Assembly (NCBI RefSeq): GCF_028368995.1
Contig: NZ_JAQNDL010000001.1
Span: forward strand, 3,808,001-3,872,000
Origin: Nannocystis bainbridge
Lineage (GTDB): Bacteria; Myxococcota_A; Polyangia; Nannocystales; Nannocystaceae
Length of the DNA: 64,000 nucleotides
Direction of reading: 5' to 3'
Part shown: positions 25,108 to 34,137 of the stretch, in pieces
Layout of the letters: every line of letters starts with the position of its first letter
How positions within the stretch are numbered: the stretch's first letter is position 1
Notes under the pieces: generated by a model
The model's input: the letters and a program-made list of their open reading frames with translations, nothing else
Databases searched by the model: none
What the model was told of the DNA's origin: nothing
Translations under genes and position numbers: made by a program

Positions 25108-26850
25108 CTACGGCTCTTGCAGCGCCGCGAGCACCTGACCGATCTCCGTCAGCTCCGGATCGCCGGGCAGCGCCTTCTTCGCCGCCTCGAGTCGCTCCCA
25201 CGCGCGGTCGATCGCGCCGACGTCGCCGGCGTCGTACTGGATCGTGCGCAGCGCCGCCGCGTAGGCCAGCACCGCCTCGCCCTTCTCCAGCCAGCCCGTC
25301 TCGCCGGACAACAGCTGGGTCAGCTTCCACTCGGCGCTGGTCTGCTTGGCCTCGCCCGTGAGCGCGTCGACCCAGAGGATCTCGACCTGCACCACCCCTT
25401 GCGGGTCGAGCTCGTCGACGCACGGCCGCAGGCGGCGGTGGATCACCGAGTTGTCGGTCGGCGCCGCGGTCACGTGGTCCTGGCCGAGCACCTGCGCCTC
25501 GTCCGGCACGTCGGCCACCAGCTCGAGGCCCGGCGGCAGCGTCACGCGGACATCGACCGCCGAGGCCGTCAACCCGACCAGGCTGAGGAAGCGCTGGCCG
25601 AGCTGGGTCTCGGCCGCGCCGCCGCTGCCGACGTAGATCGAAGGGCCCGCGCCGGCCACCCCGATCGCGTCGATGAGGCCGCTGCGGTAGAGGCCCGGGT
25701 CGCCGACGCCGACGCCGATCGCGTGCACGCCGGTCTTGTTGGCGACGTCGCCGGCCCGCTTGGCCATCTGCTCGAGGTCGTCCTGGGTCGCGGTCGCGCC
25801 GCCGTCGCTGACGAGGATCAGGCGGTTGATGTCCTTCGGGACATACGCCTTGTCGGCCTGCGCGTAGCCGGCGGTCAGCGCCTGCGTCAGCTCGGCCGAG
25901 CCGCCGACGGTGAACCCGTCGATCGCCGCCAGCAGCTCCTTGTCGTGCGGGCCGGACACCATCTTCACCGGCAAGAGCGGCGCGTCGGCCTCGTTCCAGC
26001 TGACCACCGCCACCGTGTCGCCCGCGCGCAGCTTGCCGGCCAGCACGTGGCCGGACTGCTTCAGCAGCTCCAGCGCCTTGCCCTCCATCGAGCCCGAGTT
26101 GTCGAGCGCCAGCGTCAGGTGGACCGGCGGGCGGTCGGCCTCGGCCAGCTCGGGGCCGCGGATCGCCACCTGCAGCTCGTAGAGGTCGCCGAGGTCATCC
26201 TGGCTCGCGCGCAGCTGCGCCCCCGCGAGCAGCTGCCCCGGCGACGCCGCCGGATAGGCGAACGTGTAGTAGTTGAGGAATTCCCACGGGCGGATCGACA
26301 CGCTCGTCAGCGACGGCCACTGCCCGAGCATCGCCTCGCGCGCGTGGGCCGGCGACGACATCGCGTCGGGGTCGCGCGCCGCCAGCCGCCACCCCGTGGT
26401 CTGGTCACCCGCGCACACCACGTCTTCGGGGACGTTCTGCGGGTCCTTCTCGTCGATCGGAGCCGGCTCGTCCGAGGGCGGCGCTGGCAGCTCGCTGGTG
26501 CCCGAGGTCGAAGCGCCGCCGGTCTCGTCGTTGCCGGTGGTGACCGCCCCGTCGGACGCCGCCGTCGTGCCCTCGCCGCTCGATTCGCCCTGCGAGGCCG
26601 ACAGCCCGGAGGCGAAGCCACCGAAGCCGTCGGTGTCGGTGTCGCCGTCCTGAGCGCCGCCGACGTTGGCCGCCGACGAGCACCCGGCCGCCAGCACCGT
26701 CAGCGCCAGGCTCCACGGCCCCAGCAGCGCGCCGGGGTGGGACCACCGGGGCCGCGCGCGCGGCTCGTTTTCGGGGCGAACTGCGTCCGCGGGGCTGGCG
26801 GCAGCAGGGGTTGACGGACACACGGGGGGGGACCCGCGAAGAGAGGACAT
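25108..26850 (-). CDS. YfbK-like vWA-domain lipoprotein
   Basis: 580 residues from ATG 26850, with GAGG 8-12 nt upstream. A long N-region precedes the hydrophobic core LLGPWSLALTVLAAGC (Cys57). A Gly/Ser/Thr/Asp linker of about 70 residues follows. WEFLNYYTFAYP matches the N-terminal segment of YfbK-type proteins. The vWA domain has an intact MIDAS: LALDNSGSM near residue 250, ELTQAL and LVSDGGAT. The C-terminal DUF3520-like part includes LAYAAALRTIQY. Such proteins bind ligands through a metal site at the cell surface. The ligand here is unknown. Confidence 0.86.
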   Translation of the reverse strand: MSSLRGSPPVCPSTPAAASPADAVRPENEPRARPRWSHPGALLGPWSLALTVLAAGCSSAANVGGAQDGDTDTDGFGGFASGLSASQGESSGEGTTAASDGAVTTGNDETGGASTSGTSELPAPPSDEPAPIDEKDPQNVPEDVVCAGDQTTGWRLAARDPDAMSSPAHAREAMLGQWPSLTSVSIRPWEFLNYYTFAYPAASPGQLLAGAQLRASQDDLGDLYELQVAIRGPELAEADRPPVHLTLALDNSGSMEGKALELLKQSGHVLAGKLRAGDTVAVVSWNEADAPLLPVKMVSGPHDKELLAAIDGFTVGGSAELTQALTAGYAQADKAYVPKDINRLILVSDGGATATQDDLEQMAKRAGDVANKTGVHAIGVGVGDPGLYRSGLIDAIGVAGAGPSIYVGSGGAAETQLGQRFLSLVGLTASAVDVRVTLPPGLELVADVPDEAQVLGQDHVTAAPTDNSVIHRRLRPCVDELDPQGVVQVEILWVDALTGEAKQTSAEWKLTQLLSGETGWLEKGEAVLAYAAALRTIQYDAGDVGAIDRAWERLEAAKKALPGDPELTEIGQVLAALQEP

Positions 26851-27051
26851 GGCGACCTCAGACAAGGAGTAATTCAGTGGGTCGGGCCGAAGCCCGCGGC
26901 CTGGAGGCCCGCCCGAAGCCCGCACGGGGCCCGGAGCGCAAAGTCGGGACGCAAGAGGCCGAACTCGGCCCGACATCAGTATATCGGGCCTCGCCGCGGC
27001 GCGCCAACCGGCGGCGGCGACCGGGCCCTCCCCGGCGAGCGCAGACCGGCG

Positions 27052-28329
27052 TCAAGTCGCGGGCGGCCCGAGCACCCGGTCGAGGGCGGCGCGGATCCAT
27101 GCGATGTGATCGTAGTCGGAGCGGCCGCTGATGGCCTGCGGCGCCACGACCCGCGCCACCACGTGGCCGGGGGAGTCATGCGCTTCGGCCGGGCGCTCCA
27201 CGAGGTGGATCTCCACCTCCTCCGGACACCCGCTGCACCGCGGCAACGCTACCTGACCGCCGTAAGCGTCGACGCAGTCGCGATAGTGCAGCCCGATGAC
27301 CTCCGGGGCTTCGACGGCGAAGCCCGAGCGGTCGAATTCCCCCAGCCGCACCATCACCAGGCCGAGCCCGTGCAGGAAGTATGTCGCCTGCTGCAGCGCC
27401 GGCAGGTCGCGCACCAGCCCGTCGAGCTCGAGGTCGACGCTGCCGAAGCGCCGCATCCCGCGGGTCGTGAGGCGCACCGCTTCGGGCTGGCGCGGGTCGA
27501 CGAACGGGACCACCGCCACCTGGTCGGCGACGTTGCCGAGGCTGGCCTGCAGCCGGCGCGCAGCGAACGCCGCCGGCCCGAAGGTCTCGAGCGTGTCGGG
27601 GTCGTGCACCAGCGCGCCGGTGTCGGCCGCCACCGCCCGCACCAGCGCCTGCAGCAGGCGCAGCCCGCGGACCGCGTTCTGGTTGCGGTAGAGCGCGCGC
27701 ACCATCACCAGCTGGGTGCGCTCGGGCAGGCTGGCCCGCTCCTCGGGCTCGAGCGCCCGCGTCAGCTCGGGGTCGGCCAGCAGCTTGGGCTCGACCGCCG
27801 CGGCCGGCAGCGCGTCGATCTCGAGGCCCAGCAGGTCGGACGTGGCCCACACCCGGGCCGCCGCCTCGGGGTCGAGCGGCGGCTCGTCGGCCCTGGCCTG
27901 CGGGGCAGCCTGCCCCGGCCCGTGCAGCGCGCTCAGGTCCGCGCGCGGCGGCGTCGCCACCAGGTCGAGCAGCAGCTCGACCTCCGGGTCGCCCACGCTC
28001 TCGGCGAACATCCGGCGCACGATCGCCTGCAGCTCCTCGCGCGTCGGGGCCGGCCCGGGCGGTCCGGGTAGCAGCAGCACGTACCCGAAGGAGATCCGGT
28101 CGGCGAACACCACCCGGTGGGCGGCGGCCTCGGCCCGGCGCGCCTCCTCGGCCGCCAGCTCCGCGGGCGTCGGCTCGGGCGGCGGCGCCTCCTTCGTCGG
28201 GCTCGGCGCCGGCTGCTCGGGCGCCGTCGCGCTCGGCCGCGCCTGCTCGGCCGGGCGCCCGCAGGCCAGCCCGTACACCAGGACATGTCCCAACAGACAT
28301 GTCCGATTAAGCATTGTCCTTCGAGCCAT
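27052..28329 (-). CDS. Lipoprotein of unknown function whose signal peptide overlaps dyad repeats
   Basis: 425 residues from ATG 28329 (MARRTMLNRTCLLGHVLVYGLACG); ATG 28338 and 28314 are alternatives. The signal peptide and lipobox are encoded by the CATGTCC repeat cluster at 28281-28356. A Pro/Ala/Glu linker follows. The mature part is mainly helical with LYRNQNAVRGLRLLQALV, and ends with a small domain (DAYGGQVALPRCSGCPEEVEIHLVERP). No known family is recognised. It is upstream of nothing obvious in the same unit and downstream of the dehydratase. Confidence 0.72.
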   Translation of the reverse strand: MARRTMLNRTCLLGHVLVYGLACGRPAEQARPSATAPEQPAPSPTKEAPPPEPTPAELAAEEARRAEAAAHRVVFADRISFGYVLLLPGPPGPAPTREELQAIVRRMFAESVGDPEVELLLDLVATPPRADLSALHGPGQAAPQARADEPPLDPEAAARVWATSDLLGLEIDALPAAAVEPKLLADPELTRALEPEERASLPERTQLVMVRALYRNQNAVRGLRLLQALVRAVAADTGALVHDPDTLETFGPAAFAARRLQASLGNVADQVAVVPFVDPRQPEAVRLTTRGMRRFGSVDLELDGLVRDLPALQQATYFLHGLGLVMVRLGEFDRSGFAVEAPEVIGLHYRDCVDAYGGQVALPRCSGCPEEVEIHLVERPAEAHDSPGHVVARVVAPQAISGRSDYDHIAWIRAALDRVLGPPAT

Positions 28330-28356
28330 GTCCTTCATGACCTGTCCCGAAGTTCA
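28281..28356. repeat. CATGTCC cluster over a lipoprotein start
   Basis: GGACATGTCC (28281-28290, exact 10-mer) is followed by AGACATGTCC, GCATTGTCC, GCCATGTCC, GACCTGTCC within 75 bases. On the minus strand it encodes the hydrophobic core and the start of the lipoprotein at 27052-28329. Confidence 0.88.
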
Positions 28357-29319
28357 CACCGATCCCGCGTGGCGGGTCAGCAGCGCCGCGACCCGATCGG
28401 GCTCGACGTTGCCGCCCGACAGCAAGATCCCGACCCGACGCCCGCGCAGCGCCCCCGACAGCGTCGCCGCCACCGCGGCCGCGCCCGACGGCTCGACCAG
28501 CACCTTGGCGTGCAGCAGCACCGCCACCAGCGCTCGCCCGAGCGCCTCGTCGTCGACCTCGAAGCTGCCGCGGACCACCCGGCGGGCGATCTCGAAGTTG
28601 TGCGCGCCGACGCGGACCGGCTTCAGCCCGTCGGCCAGGGTCGGCCCCGGCGGCACGCCCACGCGCTCGCCGGCGGCCAGGCTCCGGGCCAGCGCGTTGC
28701 AGGTCCCGGGCTCGGCGCCGTAGACCGCGATGTCGGCCGCCTCGGCGACCAGGCAGGCCCCGGCGATCAGGCCCCCGCCGCCGACCGGCGCCACGATCGC
28801 GTCGAGCTTCGACCCGTGGGCCGCGACCTCCTCGACCAGCTCGAGGGTCGCCGTGCCCTGGCCGGCGATGACGTCGGGGTCGTCGAACGGCTCGACGATC
28901 GCCCCGCCGGTCCGCGCCTGGACCGCGAGCGCCGCCGCGCGCCGCTCCTCCGAAGTCGTCCCGGCGAACACGATCTCGGCCCCGAGCGCGCGCACGCCCG
29001 CGACCTTGACCGCCGGCGCGTCGGTCGGCATGGCGATCGTCGCCGGCACCCCGAACTCGCGCGCTGCCAGGGCCACCGCCTGCGCGTGGTTGCCGGAGCT
29101 GTAGGTGATCACGCCGCGGTCGCGGGCCGCCGGGCTCAGGCGCCCGACCGCGTGCAACGCCCCGCGCGCCTTGAACGCCCCGACCCGCTGCAGGCACTCG
29201 GCCTTGAGCCACAGCTCGGCCCCGGCCAGCGCGTCGAGGGCCGGCGAGCGGAGCACCGGTGTCCTCACGACCTTCCCGGCGAGGCGCTCGGCCGCGGCGC
29301 GCACGTCATCGACGGACAT
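28354..29319 (-). CDS. PLP-dependent serine/threonine dehydratase
   Basis: 321 residues from ATG 29319, the short catabolic type without an ACT domain. The PLP Lys lies in VGAFKARGA near residue 50. SSGNHAQAVALAA and the Gly-rich phosphate loop GGGGLIAG are both present. The C-terminal VEPSGAAAVAA is the usual active-site wall. It deaminates Thr and/or Ser to the 2-oxo acid; a serine racemase role is also possible for this fold type. Divergent from the GT39 gene by about 55 nt. Confidence 0.88.
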   Translation of the reverse strand: MSVDDVRAAAERLAGKVVRTPVLRSPALDALAGAELWLKAECLQRVGAFKARGALHAVGRLSPAARDRGVITYSSGNHAQAVALAAREFGVPATIAMPTDAPAVKVAGVRALGAEIVFAGTTSEERRAAALAVQARTGGAIVEPFDDPDVIAGQGTATLELVEEVAAHGSKLDAIVAPVGGGGLIAGACLVAEAADIAVYGAEPGTCNALARSLAAGERVGVPPGPTLADGLKPVRVGAHNFEIARRVVRGSFEVDDEALGRALVAVLLHAKVLVEPSGAAAVAATLSGALRGRRVGILLSGGNVEPDRVAALLTRHAGSV

Positions 29320-29375
29320 CGTCACGCACGCCAGGCTACACCCGCGGCCGCGGCTTTGGTACGACTCTCCCGCTC

Positions 29376-31841
29376 GTGGCCTTCGGACCCGTCTTTCGCC
29401 CGCCGACCTGGGCGCTGTTCGCACTCGCCGCCCTCGCCGTCGTCGCGCTCAGCGCCTGGTCGATGGCCGCCTGCGGCCCGTGGGACCCGTGGGAGACCCA
29501 TTACGGCGAGGTCGCGCGGCAGATCCTCGTCCGGAACGACCCGCTCGACCTGTGGTGGAAGCCCGGAGTCGGCCCCGACGGCAACGCCGAGAACACCTTC
29601 TGGTCCAAGCCTGCCCTGCCGTTCTGGCTGATGGCCGTCAGCATGAAGCTGCTCGGCATCGGCCTCGGCGCCGCCCCTGACGAGATGGTGCGCGCCCCCT
29701 GGCCCGAGCTGGCGATCCGCCTGCCGAGCATGATCACCGGCCTGGGCTGCGCCGCCTTCCTCGGCTGGGCCTGCGCCCGCTTGCTCGCCGCCGCCCGCCC
29801 CGCCGAACCCGGCCAGGCGGTGCGCGCCGGCTTCTACACCGCCCTCGCCCTCGTCACCATGCCGCAGTGGGCGATCGTCAGCCGCCAGGCGCTGACCGAC
29901 ATGTTCTTCGTCGCCCCGGTGACGCTCGCCATGGCCGCCTGGGCCCTCGCCTGGCTGCGCCCCGACCGTGCGCTGGGCCGCCGCGCCCTCGTCGATCTGC
30001 TCCCGCGTCGCCTCCGATTCGTGAACTCCGGCGTCGGTCCCAATGGTCATGTCTCTTCCGACATGTCCAAAAAGACAGACATTACCGCGCCCGCGGACCT
30101 GTCCGCTCGTACAGGCGCCGCTCTGACCGCAGCCGGCGACATGTCCCCGAAGCCAGGCGATCCCGCGCTCGCGCCCGCGACCCCGGACCTGTCCGCATCG
30201 TCAGCTTCGCCGGCCCACGCGACCGATCTCTCGCGCCGCGCCGGGACCGATCTCCCGCGCGCCGACTCCGCCAACTCGACGCCTGCGGCCACCGGCTGGC
30301 GCGCGCGCCTGCCCGCGATCGGCCGCCTGCAGCTGCCGTGGGACCGGGCCTACCTCGGCTTCCTCCTGCTCTTCCTGCTCGCGGTGGTCGCCCCGATCGT
30401 CGCCCTCGACCTCCACGTCAGCAGCGACCACACCGTCGCCCGCGTGTCGCGCTTCGTGAAGAAGCCCGGCGTCCCCAACTTCGCCACCCTGGTGAAGATC
30501 CACCTCGTCATGCTCGGCTACGCCGCCGTGGCCCTGCTGGTGCTGCTGCGGACCCTCCGCTGGCGCACGCGGGCCCAGGTGTGGATGGGCGTGCTCTACC
30601 TCGCCGCCGGCATCTCGCTGATCGGCAAGGGCATGATCGGCCCGGGCCTGGTCGGCCTGCTGGTGCTGCTGCACCTGATCGTCGGCGGCCGCCTCACCCT
30701 CGCCAACCTGTGGCGCTGCGGCCCGCTGACGGGCCTCCTGCTGTTCGCGCTGGCCTCGCTGCCGTGGCACCACGCGATGTGGATCTACCGCGGCGACCCG
30801 TGGCTCAACGAGCTGATCATCGTCAACAACCTGGCCCGCTTCGGCAGCGGCGAGCAGGACCAGGCCGTCGGCGGCTTCGCCTACTACCTGCGCACCCTCG
30901 GCATCGCCGCCCTGCCGTGGTCGGCCGCCCTGCCCGCCGCGCTGTGGGCCGCCGCCCGCCGGCTGCGCGGTGACGGTCCTTCGGGGCATGTCCCCGAGGA
31001 CCTGTCGCAATCACCAGGTCCCGAAGGACATGTCGCCACGGACATGTCTCCCGCCCCGCGCGAGGCCACGGGCGAGCTGTGGCGCTTCGCCCTGCTGTGG
31101 TTCTTCGCCACCCTGGCGCTGCTGACCACCAGCGTCACCAAGTACTACCACTACCTGCTGCCGACCCTGCCGCCGCTGGCCCTGCTGCTGGGCCTGTGGC
31201 TGAGCGAGCCGGCCCCGGCCGCGCGGGACCGCAAGCTCGCCTGGGCCGCCGCGGGCCTCGGCGCCGCCCTGCTCGCGCTGGTCCTGCGCGACGCCATCGT
31301 CGAGCCGGCGTGGATCACCCACCTCACCACCTACCTCTACGACCACATGTGGCGCAACGGCGCGCCCGAGACCACGGGCCTGGTCGCCTGCGCCCTGCCG
31401 TTCGCCCTCGGCCTGGCGCTGTGGGCCGCGCGGCGCCAGCGGGCCGCGCTCGTCGCCATGCTGCTGGCCGGCTTCATCACCCTGCACTACACGCTCAACA
31501 GCTACCTGCCCGCGGTGTCGGAGCACTGGTCGCAGCGCTCGGCGCTCCGCCACTACTACGACCACCGCGGCCCCGACGACCCGCTGGCCAGCTGGTGGTT
31601 CTACTACCGCGGCGAGACCTTCTTTACGAAGGGCGCCGTGTGGGTGAAAAAAGAGGCCGACCGCGAGGCCCTGGCCGAGCTGATCGACGCCAACCGCGGC
31701 CACGGCCGCAACGTCTGGATCATCACCACCGGAGGCCACGGCGCCCGCGCCAAGAGCTCCCTGCCCGCCGACCTGCGCTCCCGCAGCGAGGTCGCCTACG
31801 ACAACGCCCACTACACCCTGCTCAAGGTCCCCGTCCCCTAG
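29376..31841 (+). CDS. GT39/ArnT-like membrane glycosyltransferase with repeat-derived insertions
   Basis: 821 residues from the GTG at 29376. The N-terminus has a transmembrane helix and then the luminal loop DPWETHYGEVARQIL, the D/E-rich first loop of polyisoprenyl-phosphate-dependent glycosyltransferases. Many hydrophobic helices follow and a small C-terminal periplasmic domain. Two low-complexity insertions interrupt the helices: about residues 223-305 and 534-558. They contain in-frame CATGTCC repeats (SSDMSKKTD, DMSPKPGD, SGHVPEDLS, EGHVATDMS). The insertions keep the frame, so the gene looks active. The acceptor is unknown (lipid A or protein). Confidence 0.82.
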   Translation: MAFGPVFRPPTWALFALAALAVVALSAWSMAACGPWDPWETHYGEVARQILVRNDPLDLWWKPGVGPDGNAENTFWSKPALPFWLMAVSMKLLGIGLGAAPDEMVRAPWPELAIRLPSMITGLGCAAFLGWACARLLAAARPAEPGQAVRAGFYTALALVTMPQWAIVSRQALTDMFFVAPVTLAMAAWALAWLRPDRALGRRALVDLLPRRLRFVNSGVGPNGHVSSDMSKKTDITAPADLSARTGAALTAAGDMSPKPGDPALAPATPDLSASSASPAHATDLSRRAGTDLPRADSANSTPAATGWRARLPAIGRLQLPWDRAYLGFLLLFLLAVVAPIVALDLHVSSDHTVARVSRFVKKPGVPNFATLVKIHLVMLGYAAVALLVLLRTLRWRTRAQVWMGVLYLAAGISLIGKGMIGPGLVGLLVLLHLIVGGRLTLANLWRCGPLTGLLLFALASLPWHHAMWIYRGDPWLNELIIVNNLARFGSGEQDQAVGGFAYYLRTLGIAALPWSAALPAALWAAARRLRGDGPSGHVPEDLSQSPGPEGHVATDMSPAPREATGELWRFALLWFFATLALLTTSVTKYYHYLLPTLPPLALLLGLWLSEPAPAARDRKLAWAAAGLGAALLALVLRDAIVEPAWITHLTTYLYDHMWRNGAPETTGLVACALPFALGLALWAARRQRAALVAMLLAGFITLHYTLNSYLPAVSEHWSQRSALRHYYDHRGPDDPLASWWFYYRGETFFTKGAVWVKKEADREALAELIDANRGHGRNVWIITTGGHGARAKSSLPADLRSRSEVAYDNAHYTLLKVPVP
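30046..30200. repeat. In-frame dyad cluster inside the GT39 gene (first)
   Basis: CATGTCTCTTCCGACATGTCC, CCTGTCC-GCTC-GTACAGG, GACATGTCCCCGAAG and CCTGTCCGCATCG occur in about 150 bases. Together they encode a Ser/Ala/Asp-rich loop with no hydrophobic segment. Confidence 0.8.
30977..31050. repeat. In-frame dyad cluster inside the GT39 gene (second)
   Basis: GGTCCTTCGGGGCATGTCC-CCGA-GGACCTGTC is followed by GGTCC-CGAA-GGACATGTC and ACGGACATGTCT. It is read as GPSGHVPEDLS and GPEGHVATDMS, a duplicated unit. Confidence 0.82.
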
Positions 31842-32143
31842 GACCTGTCCCGTGGGTCAGGCGACCTCGTCCGCAATAGTCGCGTCCCCCGCGGGAACGC
31901 GGCGCCTACGAGCTCAAGGTCCCTGTCCCCAGGGCCTGCCCCTTCACGAGCCCTCGCATCCGAACGCGCCGTCCAGTGCGCGAGCAGGCCACCACTCTCT
32001 TCGGTCGAGCGAGACCGCGTGCACCCGCGGCATCGCCCGCGAACTCGCGTCCGCCCGCAAGCGCACGGCTCTATGCCCCAAAGGACATGACATCGCGGAC
32101 ATGCCCCAAAGGACATGACCTCACGGACATGTCCTCGCGGCCA
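31842..32143. other. Intergenic region after the GT39 gene
   Basis: About 300 bases with no gene. The start repeats the gene's 3' end: CTCAAGGTCCCCGTCCCC at 31821 recurs as CTCAAGGTCCCTGTCCCC at 31912. The right part, 32083-32141, is a chain of half-sites (GGACATGAC, GGACATGCC, GGACATGAC, GGACATGTCC) before the convergent gene end at 32144. Confidence 0.7.
32083..32141. repeat. Chain of GGACATG half-sites
   Basis: Four GGACATG half-sites with a period of about 16-23 nt, ending in CGGACATGTCC-TCGC-GGCCAT. The spacers CCCCAAA and CTCACG alternate, so this is an irregular tandem array of one unit. Confidence 0.8.
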
Positions 32144-32950
32144 TCAGGCTCGCAGCGCCGGCCGCTCGCGCGCCGGGGGCAGGGCTGCCACCACGTCGCT
32201 CGCGCACGCCTCGAAGCACTTTTTGAAGGCCGTCTCCTGCGTCGGCTCGAGCTGCTTCGCCGCCGCGCGGCGGGACAGGCCCTTGCGGTGGGCGTCGAGG
32301 GCCAGCGCGTAGCTGGCCTCCGGCAGCGACAGGCCGGCCCGCATGTTCCGCAGGTCGATCCCGCAGCCGCCGCCGCAGCAGGCGTTCTCGAACATGTACG
32401 CGCCGTTGGCCACCCACACGCCGAGCCCGAGGGAGATCGCCGCCAGCTCGGCCGCGGCCTCGCCGTCGATCTGCGCCACCGCGGGGGACTGCGTCGGTTG
32501 TATCCACAAGCCGATCCGCCCCAGCTCGCGGGCCAGGTTGCCGAGCAGCAGCGACGGCGCCTTGAACACCTGCGGCATCACCACCAGCGCGAGTTCGGAC
32601 CCGCGCACGAACGTGTGAAGCAGGTGCCCCGACGGATCGCCGAGCACCTTGAAGCCCGGCGGTACTGCCGCGTTGCCGGCCCCCGGCGGCGCCAGCGTGA
32701 TGTCGACGTCGCCCTGGCCGATGTGCTCCTGCGCGGCGCAGACCAGCTCGAACAGCGCGTCGAGGTCGCGCGGCGGGGCGGCCTTCTTCAGCGGTGACTC
32801 GGACACCCACTGCTGCTTGCGCGCCGGTGGCCCCAGGTGGGCGACCACGTCGGCGAGGCTCTGCGCCAGCCACGTGCGAGTCTCGAGGTCGGGGATGAAC
32901 TCCGGGGCCTTCGCGGCCCGCTCTCCGAACTGCAGCATGTTCCCCGCCAA
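32144..32950 (-). CDS. Conserved-looking protein of unknown function
   Basis: 268 residues, no signal peptide. Start ATG 32950, or ATG 32938 (MLQFGERA). Two regions can be seen: an alpha/beta N-terminal half (DVDITLAPPGAGNAAVPPGFKVLGDPSGHLLHTFVRG) and a helical C-terminal half containing ENACCGGGCGIDLRNMRAGLSLPEASYALALDAH, with four Cys that could bind metal. No family is recognised. It is convergent with the GT39 gene. Confidence 0.7.
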   Translation of the reverse strand: MAGNMLQFGERAAKAPEFIPDLETRTWLAQSLADVVAHLGPPARKQQWVSESPLKKAAPPRDLDALFELVCAAQEHIGQGDVDITLAPPGAGNAAVPPGFKVLGDPSGHLLHTFVRGSELALVVMPQVFKAPSLLLGNLARELGRIGLWIQPTQSPAVAQIDGEAAAELAAISLGLGVWVANGAYMFENACCGGGCGIDLRNMRAGLSLPEASYALALDAHRKGLSRRAAAKQLEPTQETAFKKCFEACASDVVAALPPARERPALRA

Positions 32951-33235
32951 GATAGCAGCAGCCGCGCGGCTCTGCAGGCGCGTGCGCGACGCCTCGCGGG
33001 CTTGCGGGTCTGCAAGGCAGGTATGACGCCCGTGTCCCGGTCAGCGTCGGCTCAGCATCGGTCGTCCTCGATCGGTCTCGATCGGTCACAGTCGGTCTCC
33101 GCGGGCGGCGTCGCGTCGAGCCCCGCGTCCCGTCGGCTGCACATGCTCGCGATCACCCGCGCGCTGTGCTTCGCACCCCTCGGTGCGCACCGCGCAGTTT
33201 TTTTCTTCTGCGTTTCGAGTAATGTCGATCCTCGG

Positions 33236-33937
33236 GTGATACTGGCCTCGCGTCTTCGTCGGCTCGTCGGTCCGCGCCTCCCAGCGCTGGTGAGTCTGTT
33301 CGTCGCCGCGATGTGGTTCACCCCGGCCCGCGCCGCCGACCGGCACGTCGTGCCCGACATCCGCGGCGAGTCGCAGCCCGAGCTGCGCGCCGGCGCCCGG
33401 CTCGTGCGCCTGCCGCTGACGATCCACGTCGCCACCGGGGCCGACAAGGTCGTGTTCGACCTGCGCCGCCTCAACCGCGCCGTCGGCCGCGCCAACGAGG
33501 CCCTGCGCGCCTCCGGCATCGAGGTCTACGTCGCCCGCGTCGAGCTCCTGCCCGAGGGCTTCGCCGAGATCCGCCACCGCCGCGACCGTCGGCGCCTCTC
33601 CAGCTTCGCCCCGCCCGACGGCACCGTGCACGTGTTCCTCGTCGGCAACCTCGAGCTCGGCGGCACGCTCCGCGCCGACCGCAGCGTCCGCGGCCTCCAC
33701 TGGCGCTACCGCGGCCTGCTCGGCAAGATGCGCAACCGCGAGTACCTCATCGTCAGCAACGACGCCCCCGCCACCACCTTCGTCCACGAGCTCGGCCACC
33801 TGTTCGGCCTCGAGCACGACACCTCGACGCAGAACCTGATGTGCTCCTGCCGCCAGGGCCCGCGCCAGATCTTCACGCTCGACCAGGGCCGGCGCATGCG
33901 CAGCGGCGCCCTGGCCTTCGCCGCCCGCCAGCGCTGA
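33236..33937 (+). CDS. Secreted metzincin-like zinc metalloprotease
   Basis: 233 residues from the GTG at 33236. This start gives a signal peptide (basic SRLRRLVGPR, hydrophobic LPALVSLFVAAMW, cleavage near PARAAD). The catalytic motif HELGHLFGLEH near residue 184 is HExxHxxGxxH, the metzincin zinc site, and LMCSC 14 residues later may supply the Met-turn. It is small for the group, so it is a single catalytic domain. The substrate is unknown. A short AT-rich patch with a run of seven T at 33197 precedes the start and may contain its promoter. Confidence 0.8.
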   Translation: MILASRLRRLVGPRLPALVSLFVAAMWFTPARAADRHVVPDIRGESQPELRAGARLVRLPLTIHVATGADKVVFDLRRLNRAVGRANEALRASGIEVYVARVELLPEGFAEIRHRRDRRRLSSFAPPDGTVHVFLVGNLELGGTLRADRSVRGLHWRYRGLLGKMRNREYLIVSNDAPATTFVHELGHLFGLEHDTSTQNLMCSCRQGPRQIFTLDQGRRMRSGALAFAARQR

Positions 33938-34061
33938 GCCCCGAGCCGAGCGCCCGCGGCTCCGCGCCGCAGCGGAAAGCCCCGGCACGCCACGGACGCA
34001 GCGAGCCCTCGCGCTCGTAGCCTCGCTTCAACGCCACGGCACCGTCGAGCACATCCTGCCG

Positions 34062-34135
34062 GTCATGTCCTTGAGGACATTCCCCTCAGAGCATGTTCCT
34101 ATGAACATGCTCCTTCGCACATATCCCGAGAGACA
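34062..34135. repeat. CATGTCC cluster with a compensatory variant
   Basis: CATGTCC-TTGA-GGACAT at 34065-34081 is followed by GAGCATGTTC-CTAT-GAACATGCTC at 34089-34112, a perfect 10-bp stem in which the fifth base pair is changed on both arms. Further half-sites reach 34133. It lies between the metzincin gene and the Hsp70 gene end. Confidence 0.88.
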
Positions 34136-34137
34136 CC

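Noticed and set aside
33197..33203. Run of seven T as an intrinsic terminator
   Set aside because: The preceding hairpin CGCACC-CCTC-GGTGCG is separated from the T-run by about 11 bases and no plus-strand gene ends here; more likely a promoter-proximal AT-rich patch.
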